Source: Linnemannia elongata (lineage: Eukaryota > Mortierellomycota > Mortierellomycetes > Mortierellales > Mortierellaceae). From it: DNA of 64,000 bases. Below the pieces are notes generated by a model. That model saw only the letters and a list, made by a program, of their open reading frames with translations, was not told where the DNA came from and did not search any database. Location: positions 2,170,001 through 2,234,000 of the forward strand of contig JAXBDG010000003.1 in NCBI GenBank assembly GCA_036320915.1. Direction: 5' to 3'. The translations under genes were made by a program, and so were the position numbers. This document shows positions 44,790 to 57,663 of this stretch, one piece after another; position 1 is the first letter of the stretch; each line of letters starts with the position of its first letter.

Positions 44790-47700
44790 CTTCTGTCGCG
44801 GTTGGTCATTTTTCTTCTATTGGGCCATAGTGCGAAAAGGCTAGACAGGGTGAAGAGGAGGAGATAGGAGTAAAACTAATGAAGAGACAAGGACAGAGGA
44901 AAAATAAGGAACAAGGAACAAGGAACAAGGAACAAGGGACAGGGAGTAATGGAACAAGGGAAAGGGGTGAGGAGGGGGCGGGAGGCGGGGGGGGCGCGAC
45001 AGCGAAGAAATAGAGTTTGGGGGAAAAAATATTCAACGACCTCTCTTGTGTTTTGTCAGTCAGTGCTTGACACTTGCTTTGGAACTATAGGCCTGTGTTT
45101 GTTTCTCAGCCGAGATGGTGGTCGGGTTGTTGTGGTCCAACCACCACGAGAGAAAGAGAGAGAGAGGAAGAAGGGAGGGCGGAGAAGAAAGGAAAGAAGA
45201 AAGAGAGATCAGATCGAACCTCCTGAATTTCAAGGTGCGGTCGTACAAAGGAGCTGAAGGGCATTTTGAGTCAAGGAAGAGTGTTCAAAAACAACGGCAT
45301 ATTGTGGGCACATTGACCCAACCATGAGCCATGAGAAATAAGGGGGGGGTGCATAGGGAGAGAGAGCGACGCATAACAAAGAAAGGGATGTCGAAGAAGT
45401 GCTTACTCTTCTTTTCTTTGTCAGTTGCAGAAAATAACCAACAGAGAAAGAAAAGATGTAGTAGAGCATGAACCGAAAACCATTGGAAAGAAAAAAGAGC
45501 GAGAAAAATAACTGCTAGTGAGCGCAAAAAGAATAGAACAGTGGGACAGAGATTGTGGGGCCAGCCTAGCGAGAAGGAAAAAAAAGGGAGGGAGAATGAT
45601 ACGAAGGAATGGGTAGGAGGAGAGGAAGGGGTACATTTATTGGGCTTGGGCTTTTTGGTGGAAAAAAAAAGAGCGGGAGGGAATGTAAAACCAAGACAAG
45701 GAACGCAAATAAAGGCACGACAAGGCAACTTCTTGGCCCATGAGGGTGTGTCAATCTGTGTGTGACCAACGCAATAAGAATGAGGGTATTGGTCGTATAT
45801 CCCCGAGACTATGTGAGGTCGGTCAAGACATCGATCGCTACACAAAAAAAAAACCGCATCGGTCGCCACAATTTTTGATTTTACCTGCCTTTTATTTGTG
45901 GTTACCTAACAGCCGCTTGTTGACGAACTACTTTTTGTTCTTTTCTTCCTTTTGTCACGTTCCTTCTGAAGATTTTAAAGCGATTTATGTCAATGACCAA
46001 CGCAATATTGCATCGATTTGTAGTTGCCTTTTTGCCTGCTGCTCGATTGATATCTATTTATCCATCAGAAACATAAGGAAAAGGAGTGGACGACGATGGG
46101 TTGACAGAACAACCAAGGCATTCAACAAAAGTGAACAAAAGTGGCGACACATGTGTGTATGTGTGGTAGTATGTGAACGTGTGTGAAAATTGTAAGGAGA
46201 AAAAGTTAGGCAATGGCGTTCTCTTTTTTTTGAGGGACCATGGGTCCATTGAAGTCCGCCATTACATGAAATGAGACAGATCTGCCTTTGCTCTTCGTTT
46301 CTGTCTTTGTCTGCATGCAATTGTGGTCTGTCTGCCTGGCAAGTAATTGCTGCTTTTGTATTGGGCATGGCATGGCATGGCACGGATAGGACGGATGGGT
46401 TGGATGCACTCTTTTTCCTGCTCATACACCCAATTCGCAATCATCGATTTGCCTGTCACTACATGCACGCAACTTATTTCGCGGTTCTCTCTCTCTCGCC
46501 CCCCCCTTTTTTCTCATTAATCCTTCCTTTCCTTTCATATGTAGCCATGCCATGGATCACATATTCGCTTACTTTTGCTTCTTCCCTTCATCCCTTTGGT
46601 TCGAATGTCTTTGGCTCTACACTCTCTCTGACAGTCCATTGGATGACGGATGGGTTGTTGTCTCCATGACTCCAGTCTGATTTGTGAGGGGATGCAACCC
46701 TTGAGCCATGAGTCTCATGGTATAGATGGGTCCAGCAGTACTACCAGTACCGTACCTCCTGTAAACTATGAGATGGATGAAGGGGAAGAAATAGGAGGCG
46801 ATCCCCATTCTGTCCCTCTGTTTGTTGTTCGACCCTCGATGGCCATATCCATGTTGATGTCCATGTACTGTCATACATGTACGTTTAATCCACATCCATG
46901 CCTAGTGGCGATTGTTTCAAGTCTACTTTGCAGTGGATAATGCAAGGATACATGGTCGAAGCATAGATGATTGAAGAACAACATCAAAGGTCCCCAATGG
47001 GTACCTATAAAGATACATCCTCATCCTTTATGTTGGTCCCCTTCCCTCAATTACTCGGACGCCAAAGTAGACAGATAAAGAGACAAATAAGTACTATTGG
47101 CATTCTACAGCCATCTTTTTTACCTCATTGACATTATCAGTTTTCTTACTTACCATCGGCCCATTTCTTCTACTCTTTATTCCATTTTGCATATTTCACT
47201 TCTACGTAATTAACGGCGACTATTGCCTAGAACACATTTTCAGTACCACACCCTGTAGCTTGTGCCTGTATTGTCCATATTGACACCATAATAATTGACA
47301 AACAAAGCAGCGAAAGCAATCAAAGCAATCAAAGCAAAGCAAGGCAAAGCAAAATAGCAATAGCAGTAGACACGATCCCCGATGACTCGGTTGATCCCTC
47401 TCTTTCTCTCTCTCTCACACACACACACACCAACAGCCAGTCTGTATTCCTCAGCTCTTGTTGCCCCTTCCCTCCAATTGCTCAGTCCTGGATATAACGC
47501 GCCTCTATCTTTCTTTCTTCTTCGCTTCCCCTCCCATGTCTGGTGGTGGCCTGTGTTTTCTTCCCTCCCTTATTGTCTGCTTGTCTTGCGTTGGTTTTAT
47601 CTTTATCTTTTTTTGTTGTTCACAGCAATATTCATTCAGTTCAATCGTTTAAGAAAGCAAACAATAAGCGAAGGCATTCAATCGGTCGGTCTGAGCATTG

Positions 47701-48416
47701 TTTGTTTTACTCATCGTTTTTGTGCTCACTTTTTTTCTTCCTCTGTTGCATTACCAAACACATAACACAGTTCACCCCCTTCCCCTCAATTCAAAATAAC
47801 AACAAAAAAAACAACAACCGACAAACAATCGCATTGTGTTCCTCTCTTCTGTTTCCCTTCTGTCTCTCTTCTCTCGTCTCTCTTTTACACTCCCTCTTTT
47901 CTCTCTCATTCTCTCACATACATACACTTCTTTCTCGCATTGACTACACAGTTTGTTTTTGTTTTATATCTGTTCAAGCGATTCGCTTTTTTTCCTTTAT
48001 AATTGCGCCTCTTTCCCCTCTTCCTCATTTCCTCTCTTTTTCCTTTTTTTTTTTTTACCTGTTGTTATCTCTCCTCTTTCTCTCTTTTCTCTCTCCCATT
48101 CCCTCTTCGTTCTCGCTCACTTTATTTTTATCGCGTGTATCTTTATTCCCTCACTAATATCTCCCCCTCCATTCATCTCTCTCCTAAATTTCCTCTCCAC
48201 ATATCTCTCTTAAAACGCGACCATTTTCACCTTCTCGTCTCCCTTCCTTCTCCTCTCTTCCTTTCTTACCCTCCCAACCATCCATTCTAACTCCTCCATC
48301 TTCACTCTCCACCGAGGAAACACCATTCACCATCTATCCTCCCAACCATTTCACCCTCACACACCAACCACGCGGTTCGAGAAGAAGCGACCGTCCACAC
48401 ATCCTCAAAAAGAAAG

Positions 48417-50877
48417 ATGGCACCCTTTGTTAGTCCCAAGACATGGTTCAACAAACGCGGTGGTAGTGGTAGTGGAAATGGTAGTGGATCCAAGAAGAAA
48501 AAGACCACGCTCTCCACCACCACCTCGTCCTCCCTCACTATGACCTCCTTCCCCCTCAACTCTACCAATTACCACAACAAAGATCCCATCTATTATACCG
48601 CACCCTCAACTACCACACCAACCACAGTCGACATTGCCCTCGCTCTGTCTAAACAACGTGCCTACTCCAGCAGCCCTATTTCACCCCCTGGAACCACTAC
48701 GTCTGGTACCACAACCCTCGTAAACAGCAACATTACGACCACCAACTACCCTTCTGGGCATTACATGGCCAAGGATGCTGCCTTGCTTTCTCCGACTTCC
48801 TCGACAGGAGGCAATGGTATCGCTTCCGTCTCTCTTCCACACCTGCCCTACAATCCTATGTCCAGTCCTGAACAAACTTACATTCCTCGCACAACATACA
48901 AGCCGAAACCCTCTCGATCTGCTACTGCGAGTGACGACACCCCTGCAGCAGAAGTCTCGAACCCCTGGCACAAGGCACAAAAACTACAAGAGCTGCAAAA
49001 CTGCATCCAATCAAACCACCACCAATACCAGCCTCCCTCCAAATCGTTCTCTTCCCAGCCACTCCCATTCCCAGTAGATGCCCAACCATTGCAATTCGCG
49101 AACCTGTCGACCACCGGGGAGACTACCAAGGGCTCAGCGCGCGCACGGTGGTTCTTGAATCGTGCCCGGACCAATCGCAACAAAAGCACCCAGAACCTGA
49201 CCCAGACACAAGACCACCCGATGCAAGAACAGCAGCAGCAGCAGAAGCAGCCAGAACATCAATTGGAACGTCAGTCATCCCGGGGCACATTCAAGGGCAT
49301 GGCCGCAAGATTCCGTTCTTCCAGCGAGAATGTTCGTGCGCTGGAGACTGTGGTATGTTGCAAACAATTTTTTTTGTCAACAAATAAGCAAGGGGGCAGA
49401 AAGGAGAAAGCATGGGAATGCAAAAAAAGGGCCAAAAGGGAAAAAGGGCATAAAATTCGGGAAGGCTGTACATGGCACTGAGCGGGCAGGGAGGAAATGG
49501 GTTTTGATTACAATTTGTGTGCCCATTTTATTGTGTGCTACCATCGGAATGCCCTTCTACTTTCTACCCTCGTTTTTTTTTCTCTCTAACAGAAAGTGCC
49601 CTTTGCTCTCATTTATTCTCTCTTTGATTTACCAGGCTCAAGAGTACGCGCGAACAATCAAGGCGTTGTGGCAGATGGTCGCGGAGGAGGAGCTGTCTCA
49701 AAGACTTGCCGATGCGACGCCCGAAGAACGCGAGTGGATCATCCTCCACCACAGCAACCTCAGTGAGACCAGCACCCTTGCCAGCTGCTACTTCATCCCA
49801 AACCAGCTCCTCAATGCCAATGCCAATGCCTCGAGGAACCCCTACAACAGGTTCAGTCGCGAGAGCAATGGCTCTGAAGATAGTCACACCAGTGCTGGCA
49901 ATGGTAGTTGCAACAGCCGATGCAACAGTCGTCTTTCCTATGTAGAGCCAGCCTACAACTACAACAAGAACCATTATACCCATCACAGCCAGTCTGACCA
50001 TTTCCAGGCACCACCACTCTCGCCCATCCGCGAGTCCTGCCACGTCCACGGTAGCCCTTCCTCTTCCAAGCCCGACTCTTTTGAAACCGTGCCCCATCAC
50101 CCTCAGCCTACTACCATGGGTGTCCGCTCTACCTTTCAAGAATCCCGTCGCGTCCATCCTGACCTTCAGTCCTCGCCTACCAGCAAGGGCAGAGATACCG
50201 ACAGGTTCAACGAGAACGATGACAGCAACATCATCCAGAGACGGGGTACCAAGGTCTCTGAAATGGTCAAGCAGTCGGCGATGGAGCTCCAGAAGCATGA
50301 CCACTACACCCTCCAACAGAGGATCGACATGGAGGAGGACTGGAGGCTTCAGGCCAAGCTCCTCCAAGGTAACGTCGAGGCCGCAGTGCGAATCCAACAT
50401 AGCCGTGAACATCACAACAGCCTCTACGCCGTCCACCACAATACCACGTTCCCCGAGTACGAGCCCCCAGAGGACGATTATGACGACAAGGAGGAACTCT
50501 CTGAAAATGATCCTCGACTGATGTCTGGCATCATCAGTGCCGCCGCCGCCCTTGCGTCTGCACAAGAAGTCGATCCGGAGAAGATTGCAAAGTACGAGGA
50601 GGCCGCTATCCGAGCACGCAGTCGTAGGGATTATGAGGATATCGAAAGAGAGCTCAAGCTCTTGGGTCTCTTGCGGTACGAGATTGGTACCGAGAGTCAG
50701 CTCGGTAGTGCGTTTTCGGAAGGCGAGGAAACGTCCTCCGAGGGCGTCGTTGACCCAGAAGACCCCGAGACTATGTTGGGCGTTGCGCACAAAGTTGGCG
50801 TCTTTGGTGTCCGTCGCGAGAGTCGGCTGATGTATCATGCCCGTGATGGATCTCGTCAAACCGTCGAAGTTATCTAG
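48417..50877 (+). CDS. Unrecognised 725-aa Ser/Thr-rich protein with helical C-terminal half
   Basis: Exons 48417..49352 and 49636..50877 (intron 283 bp, GTATGT...TTACCAG, phase 0). The N-terminal 300 residues are Ser/Thr/Pro-rich with a basic patch (KKKKTTLS) and a Gln run. The splice junction lies inside a predicted long helix (SENVRALETV then AQEYARTIKALWQMVAEEEL), which supports the model. Later helical stretches include MELQKHDHYTLQQRIDMEED and AKYEEAAIRARSRRDYEDIE, and an acidic segment (PPEDDYDDKEELSEND) precedes the last of these. No signal peptide, membrane span or named domain is visible. Looks like a cytoplasmic or nuclear scaffold or signalling protein; the function is open. Confidence 0.75.
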
Positions 50878-51765
50878 AGGCACGATGGAGAAGCCAAAAC
50901 CAAGAGGGACCGAAAGGATGATCCCTCACACACATATTCAAACCACACATACCCCACCCCCCACAAAAGTCGAACCTGACAACCTTCTTTTCATTTCCCC
51001 CCTCCTTCGCATTGACATGCGCATACCCCTATTTTCTTCTTGTCTCTTTCCGCTTGTCTTTTTTTTTTTCTTATTCACTCCACTCATTACGTCCTACTTG
51101 TACTTTTATAATCCTCCTTCGTAATGTACACCACTCTCCCCACCTCTCCCACCTTACCACCACCACTATTAGCCGACTAATAAAATTCCAAAGTTCGATC
51201 GCACTGTACTTTTTTCTTCCTCCACAGAAACGTAATGGTACTTATAATGAAAAGACTGTCCACTCCGTTTTCCTTACTGCCTGCAGACGTCTCAAAGGCA
51301 CCTCGATTTGATCCTCTCGAGACTCTCGGATGTAATCTTGAGGGTTTAATCTACAGTAGGTGAGACGGGATTGGAGTTAGAGGATGAGAGGATGAAGACG
51401 TTTTGAGCGAAGAATTCTTGTGGCACGTTCTTGGATGTGCAATGTGGGCTATGAAGTACAATCGCGGTGCTGGTTTGGATTTTATATTTGTGAGTACTCG
51501 TCTAATGCTTGAGATCAAGAGTAAAGCAAAGTCGTGTTGGAGGGCTGCCTGGACAGCATGTCAATTAAGTTATTTTTGTCACTTACATATCTCACCAGAT
51601 AACAATGTCTGAACAGGCAGAGAACTAAAAGAAGAATATTACAGTTTTTTTTTATTATCCTAGGTCGCGCCTAAAAAAGGACCCAGAGGTATATACAAAA
51701 AGGAGGGAAAAGTCACCCTTTTGCGCGACATGAAAGTGAAGTGGGGGTGGGTGGGACGGAGGGTA
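50878..51765. other. Convergent 3' spacer
   Basis: Separates the plus-strand gene at 48417 from the minus-strand kelch array. T/C-rich at first, then unremarkable. No gene seen. Confidence 0.5.
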
Positions 51766-53946
51766 TTACAACTTCAGTTGTGACTGAAGGCTCTGGAGCT
51801 CGGCATGCATGATCTCAATCTTGCGAGCCAGCTCGCGATGGTCGGCAGAAGAGGTCGGCTCCGGAAGGACAGGGATTCCTGCACCTTGAGGACCTCGCAC
51901 GGGTGACATCGGCTGTATCTCGGAATAGCCGGGATTGTATTGTGGGTTGTTGCTGCTCTTGTTGTACTGGCTGCCGGCGTTGGCGAGTTGTTTCTCACCT
52001 AGTGCAATTTGGAGCTCCAGCTGTCGGACGTGATTCAAAGCTTCTTTTGAGATGGTGTGGGAGGATGTACTGGGAGGTGGTGGGCTCAAAGGAGGCGGAG
52101 GCGGATAGTATGATGCTGTTTGTGAGGAGTTCGGGTAACTCGGATGTTCGTTCAAGGGGCTATATGGTGCGCTGTTGTGTGGGTCCTGGTAATGCTGTAT
52201 GCTTTGTGGGTTGGGATAGTACTGTGGGCTGCCATGTGGGACCTGGATGTACTGAGTGGATTGCATTTGATGATGCTCATCCTTGTACCCAGGTTCACTG
52301 TGGTGGTTTCCTGTCGAGGGTGAGACGGGATCGTGTCCTGCCGTCGTTTCAGGATCTTTAGTGTCGACAAGTTGATGGGTTGGGCCTTGCCGACGTTTCT
52401 TGACGACAAAGAATGCAATGGCGGCGACGACCACCACCACGCCTGCCACTGCACCTCCGATCGCAGCTCCGTTACTTCCACCACCACCGCCATCCTTGTT
52501 ATTCGAGTCGTCCTTTCCTGTGGGTGATGGATTGGGCTTTCCGGTTCCAGTGGTTACAGGCGGAGGAGGATTGGATCCACGTGTGTAAGTTGTTGTCCAC
52601 TTGCCAAGATACATATTGTAAATCAATGGTGTGGCCGAGGCTGGAAGGAAAGGGTTTCCTGGAAATCGTTTATATCCTAGTGAATAGGTGATAAGAGGTA
52701 GAGTTGTTATTATCGGGGCGACTGATCTCAATATCGAAAAGAGAAAGTGCTAAATTAAAGCGAGAGGTGCGAGAGGAGAATAGATTAGCTTACCACCCCA
52801 GACGATAAAGTTGTCTCCAGAAACGGAGCAAGCCATATCGGATCTGGCGTCGAGAGAATTGTCGACTTGAGTCCAAATCATGGTTGGGACATCGAGGATG
52901 TAAAGTGTGTCGACGGACGGAGTCGTGTCCGTGTTACCGCCAAAGAGGAGTATCTTGGTTCCGTTGTACGCTAGTAGATGAAAAGGCCAAGAGCGTGCGT
53001 GTTAATTAAATGGCAGTTCAATTTTTCCAATGAATCGAAATTTTCGAGAGAGAAAGTAATAAATGGCGGATATATTACCAGAAACCATGCAACTTCTCAT
53101 CTGGAAAGGAGGAATAACAGAACCTGCTATGGGCTATTGTAAAAAGCAAAGCAAAATGGATTAGCAAAGAAGTTTTGGAACGAATTCGTACGCATTCGGC
53201 CCTTTCAGAGGTATGTTGCTATTGACAAGACTTACCATGGAGGTCCATTTGCCTGCGGAAGGGGAGAATTCAAAGAAGGGGTTCGGCGTGGCAGCATTGC
53301 CTCCGTAGTAGATAAAAGTCTTGCGGACCTTGCTCCAGACAAAACTGTAGAAAGCACCGGCCGCGACTAGGGTGGGAGGCATGGGGACCGAGAGAGACAT
53401 TCCCGTTGAAGAGCTAAACACGGACATACTGTTGGGTGTGCCAGCCGCTCCAGGTATGTAGACCAGTCCTGAGGTTGGGTCCGTCGCAGCCTGGAGGTTG
53501 CTTCCTTTAAATAGAGTCGCGGGTGGGGTGGGCACAATTTGTCCCCATGAGTTGCTTCCAATGTTGTAGGTGGCGACTAGGTTGGAGGCCATCCACATTG
53601 TGAATCCACTGTTGTCCTGTGCGACCGACATGGAGTGTCCAGCGGTTGAGGCCAAGGGGACCAGGGTTGCAGGGTAGGTCAATGGTTTCCATGGCGGGTT
53701 CAAGGTATTCCAAGTAGGTTGAGTGAGGTCAAGGGAATAGAACTGAGAGGTATTGGATGAGATGCCGGGTCCTGTGATTAAAAGTCCTCCTTGAATGAAG
53801 AAGGTGTTCTCATTGATGGTGGTATATGCCATGCAGCAGACAAGTGCTGGCGCTTGTGCTGACGCCAAGGGAGCGAGGAGACTGAAAGTCCCCCAAAGCC
53901 AGGCGATGGTCTTCAGCTGTCGAAGGAGGTGTAAGGGGACACGCAT
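51766..53946 (-). CDS. Kelch-type beta-propeller protein with single membrane span (array copy A)
   Basis: Minus-strand exons in transcript order 53946..53236, 53133..53079, 52970..52794 and 52676..51766 give 617 aa with phases 0, 1, 1. A signal peptide (about 1-30, ending LASAQ) precedes kelch-like blades: FIQGG...QFYSLDLTQPTWNTL, FFEFSPSAGKWTSM, ILLFGGN...LYILDVPTMIWTQV and FIVWGGYKRF. A juxtamembrane GKWTTTYTRG motif, a Gly/Asn-rich linker and a membrane span at about 386-406 (VAGVVVVVAAIAFFVV) with a KKRRQ stop-transfer follow. The 210-residue tail is Pro/Tyr-rich and ends in a short coiled coil. Predicted type I plasma-membrane protein with an outside propeller; ligand unknown. It is the first of four tandem relatives on this strand. 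Exon 2 (55 nt) encodes the conserved PP....SCMVSG joint. Confidence 0.85.
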
Positions 53947-54492
53947 AGACGAATTGGACTGAGAGAGAGAGGGGGGGGGGTGTTTTCGAGAAAAAAAAAA
54001 AAAAAAAGAGGGAAGTCAGGGGAAGTGAGAGTGGCGGAAGGAGGGAAAGCAGGATGTGTGTGTAAAGGAAACGTTTATAGCCTTGCTTACTGTTTGTTTG
54101 TTTGCCTTTTTTGCTGTTTGATTGTTGGGCGGTAAGTGTGAGCCTCGGCCCTTTCAGCTTCTCCACTTTACCGTATGACTGCACCGCCATCGACCATCGG
54201 AGAGTGCCACAAGGGTTTGCTTACCTTATCCTCATGGTTCGCAGACAAGGTCCTTCCAAAGACGCAGCAGAAGAATGAGAGGTAGTCCTGCGGCCCTTGA
54301 TTCAAGAAGCGGTGCACCCATCATGGAGAGATCAGCATGGTATTGCATCCAGGGGGAATCTGGTGTATGGTCCAACAATGGTACAAGAAAGGTGCGAGGG
54401 AAATAAGCAGTGGCAAAGAAGAGAATGGGTAAACACTCTGTTCTGATAACCAACAGTTGAGGAGAGACGGCGTAAAAAAAGGCAATCGGAAT

Positions 54493-54526
<34 letters not shown>

Positions 54527-54801
54527 GGGGCTGAAAATAAACAAGTGCAAGGAGGGGGACAGGGTTGAGAGCGGAAAAATGTTCGATTGCCTGTTTAACA
54601 GAACTGCATGTTCTATGCCATGCATCCTTGCCTTGGACCTCTTGAACCATGTAAATTAGACTAAGGGAAATATGAGCAACGTGTGTGGGCTGTGCAATCT
54701 ATGTTCCAGGCCTGCTGCTTCATCTTATCACATTTGTTTGTTAATATGACTAACCATTCAAAAAAGGGGGAGGGGGAACTACGGCGACTCCTTCGAATCC
54801 A
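53947..54801. other. Promoter-side spacer of kelch copy A
   Basis: Contains an A-tract (about 53992-54007), T/C-rich sequence on the minus strand and an (AG)n microsatellite at about 54495-54526. No gene seen. Confidence 0.5.
54495..54526. repeat. (AG)n microsatellite
   Basis: About 16 AG dinucleotides, directly visible, between kelch copy A and relict B. Confidence 0.9.
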
Positions 54802-56640
54802 CTATGCCTGTAACGACTTGATTTGCTCCAACAGCTCCTGGTCGCTCGCTACCGTCTCTGGATCCGCCGTGCTCTGAGGCCCACGCCCAATTGGCGGCAA
54901 GAGAGTCTGATCGTAATGTGGATCGCTATTGTGGAGGGCGACTTGTTCTTAGCTGAAGATAGACTGCTGGTCGACCAGCTGAATGCAGTTTTGAGAAGGT
55001 GCTTGGCAGATTGTGGTGGTGGGGTGAGGTGCGGTTATTGGTAAGGTATATCTAGGAGCGGATGACATCGGCCCCATCATCAATTCAGGTTCAATTGCAC
55101 TTCTTTCTATAAGAGGGAAGGAAAGAATTAAAATAAAAGAGAGAGAGACGATATATTATCTGTGTTTGTTAGATTCGTGTAACGCGGCAAGATCTTGTTC
55201 TGCCGTTCGAAAGAAGAAAAGCATCCAGTGTGCTATGCAGGCGCCGATCATTGTCCTGTTATTTCTCCTGCCTTCCGTGTGGCTTGACATTCGAGGAGTT
55301 GAAGATGAAAAAATGCAGTACATCGTGAGCTCGTCTTCTTTCTGCGTTCACAGTAACGTTTGTCCCTCGCAGAGACGTTCACTTTTTAGTGTCATTTAGC
55401 TTCCTCCTGCTCAACCAAAGCGACGTCCTTCTTAGCCATTTTATATGGCTATTCTTCTGTGACAAAGCGTCATGGCTACTAACATCCCCTATTATTGTGC
55501 GGTTCCACCTTGCATTGGAGTGATTCAGCTTTCCCACTTCTTTGGTTGAAAATGACCATAGTTTGTCCAAGCAACAAACAAGGTAATTGTTGCGTAAAGG
55601 GAGGGAGGGTACTGTGTGGCGAAGGAGTAAAGACGCAGAGACCGCTCCTGGTAGTAGAGCCTTGCTCGGACGACGTAGGTGAGCGAAGAGTGTTTCAGAG
55701 GAATCAATTTTCTATAAGCGCACACCGCGAGTGTTTATTATCACCAGTATGGCATGAATTACCATCACTTTCCAATTGTTTTTCGCGTAGAGATATGAAA
55801 TCATGTCCTCCTGGCCGCAAATAAACAAGACGGCGCGTGCGATTTATTTTTTTCGTATCCTTTTCCTACAATAATAACCAAGGAGTTAATAGAACAAGTC
55901 TATATATGTGGGGTCATTTGCAAAGGATAACATCACCAAGAGGAAGATTTTGAACAAAATATTTATTTGTAAGACAAATGGACATGGTAAAGCTAGTAAA
56001 AAGCAAAAAAAATAAACTAAACCTACTTGGAAGGACTATAGTTGCACGTTACCTATCAGTGAATTTGTGGTATGTTAATATGTGGTGATCCACAACTCAC
56101 TATAAAGGTTATAGACAAGTGGCACAGTGGACACCCCAATGCGTGTCGTCGAGTCCAGGGCCTCGAAACCTTGAGAAATAAAATCGTGATACTCTAAGTT
56201 AGAGATATGAAATAGACAGTGAGATACTTGACTTTTGCGCTGTCAAAAATGAGGGAGGTCTTACCTCCCCATACAACGAATCTGTCCCCAGAGACCGAGC
56301 AGGCCATCTCAGATCTCGCATCAGAGGCATTTGGAATATTGCTCCAGGTCAGAGTTTGGACGTCAAGGATGTTCAGGATGAAAACGGACGGTCCAGATAT
56401 TCCAACTACACTATCGCCGCTGAAATGAGGTATTTAGCAAGCGTTGTACGCAACGCGATAGATATAAGAAAAAGGGGTGGGGGTGGTGGTGGTGGGGTCA
56501 ATTGCATGACTAGAACTCTCCCTCCTTTATGGCATTTTTTTGTCCATCGCGTGAGAGGTGTGATGTGTTTTAGTTGTCGTGTTCTAATTACCTGAGACCA
56601 TGAAACTTTGAAGACGAAGAAGGGAGCGGGACTAGAGGTG
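54802..56640 (-). pseudogene. Relict kelch/membrane-span paralogue (array copy B)
   Basis: Three pieces of a fourth family member survive in order on the minus strand. (1) 56640..56592 resembles exon 2 and still ends with a splice donor (CTCAG|GTAATT). (2) 56450..56265 matches exon 3 (FILNILDVQTLTWSNI then DARSEMACSVSGDRFVVWGG) and keeps its donor GTAAGA. Its acceptor is TTG where intact copies have TAG, and a TAA stop follows at the fifth codon. (3) About 54990..54802 matches the end of exon 4 (LHNSDPHYDQTLLPPIGRG, then SDQELLEQIKSLQA and a stop), with a TAA stop inside. The signal peptide, first blades and membrane span are gone. The 1.2 kb between pieces 2 and 3 shows nothing recognisable. 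Confidence 0.75.
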
Positions 56641-57663
56641 GCCTGTTGGGAACAAAAAAAATGCTGTGGTTAAAGATACGAGTTATCATTCTATACGTCA
56701 ATGAGGAAAAGAGAAACAAAAGAGAGAGTCTCATTGAGCGATATGCAAGCACGATCTGAAATAGTAGCAGACCGAGGTTATGGGCTGGCTGCATACTATC
56801 CATGTGATGAGAGGAAAGAGGGAGGGAGAAGAGGAGTAAGTAGGAAGGGGGATGTGGGCGCTGTTAGACTTATGAGGTTGTCTCGCCAGCGATGGGCGTG
56901 GGCATGTCGAGATGGAGACGCATTATCGATCCTTCATTCCTGACATTAGACTGTAAGAGGAGGAGTAGTAAATGGATGATGTACGTTTTCAGTGAAGGGG
57001 AGGGAAATGAACGAGCAAATGGAGGTGCGATAGAGGAAAAGGAAGTAAGAAGGACCGATTTAACTAAATGAAACATTTAGGGGAGAGTAAGGAGTCAGCC
57101 CGGACTAACGTTCGATTCTTCCTCTCTGAAAAGTTGACAGGTAAACAAAAGGTAACGGATTATGATCCTACGTGGGTCCTTTACCCGCTGTACTGAGTGA
57201 CTTGACAAGGGCGGAAAGGAATGAGAACAAATGGAAGCGAGGGACAGCGTCTGGACGAAGGGAAAAAAGGCATGAGCGCTCATAAAGGAGGGAAGAAAAA
57301 AAAATCTTTCAATGAGGGGGTTGGTTCTCATCCAGACTGTTATTCACACCCTGACTCTCAAACAAGCAGGCAAAACCTTATCATAAAAAGGCGCCAAAAC
57401 AAAGGAAAAAAAGGCATCAAGATAGACACACTGCAGCAACAAGCAGGCGCTATCATAAGCATGGCTTACATCGTTGTGCTTTGTTCGCCTTTTAAGTTGG
57501 CATTTTATTTGTTTTTCCTATCCGCAAAGGAATGAAGAAACCCCACGCCCCTCTGCAAGGCAAAAACACACTCGTGAGAAAAAAGAAAAAAAGAAAAAAG
57601 AAAAAAGAAAAAAGAAAAAAGAAAAAAGAAAAAAGAAAAAGGAAAAGAAAAAAAGTGGGCAAG
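56641..57663. other. Spacer between relict B and kelch copy C
   Basis: A (GAAAAAA)n array (about 57576-57650) lies directly downstream of copy C's stop. A degraded first exon of relict B would be expected at 56700-57400 on the minus strand but I cannot recognise it. Confidence 0.45.
57576..57650. repeat. (GAAAAAA)n heptanucleotide array
   Basis: About nine copies of a 7-bp purine unit within the 3' flank of kelch copy C. Confidence 0.85.

Larger units (their letters stand above)
42826..48416. other. 5.6 kb gene-poor region
   Basis: No convincing coding gene or structural RNA. Contains A30 (44392-44421), T39 (44751-44789), a (GGAACAA)n patch (about 44905-44940), a GATGG/CATGG-rich patch (46360-46400), and long T/C tracts near 43800-43940 and 47850-48300, the latter forming the promoter or leader of the gene at 48417. 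Short spliced genes or non-coding RNAs could be hidden here. Confidence 0.45.

Noticed and set aside
49609..50883. 424-codon antisense open frame across exon 2 of the 725-aa protein
   Set aside because: It lies exactly opposite a well-supported exon, has Val/Leu/Gly-skewed composition typical of an antisense shadow, and no splice or start evidence.
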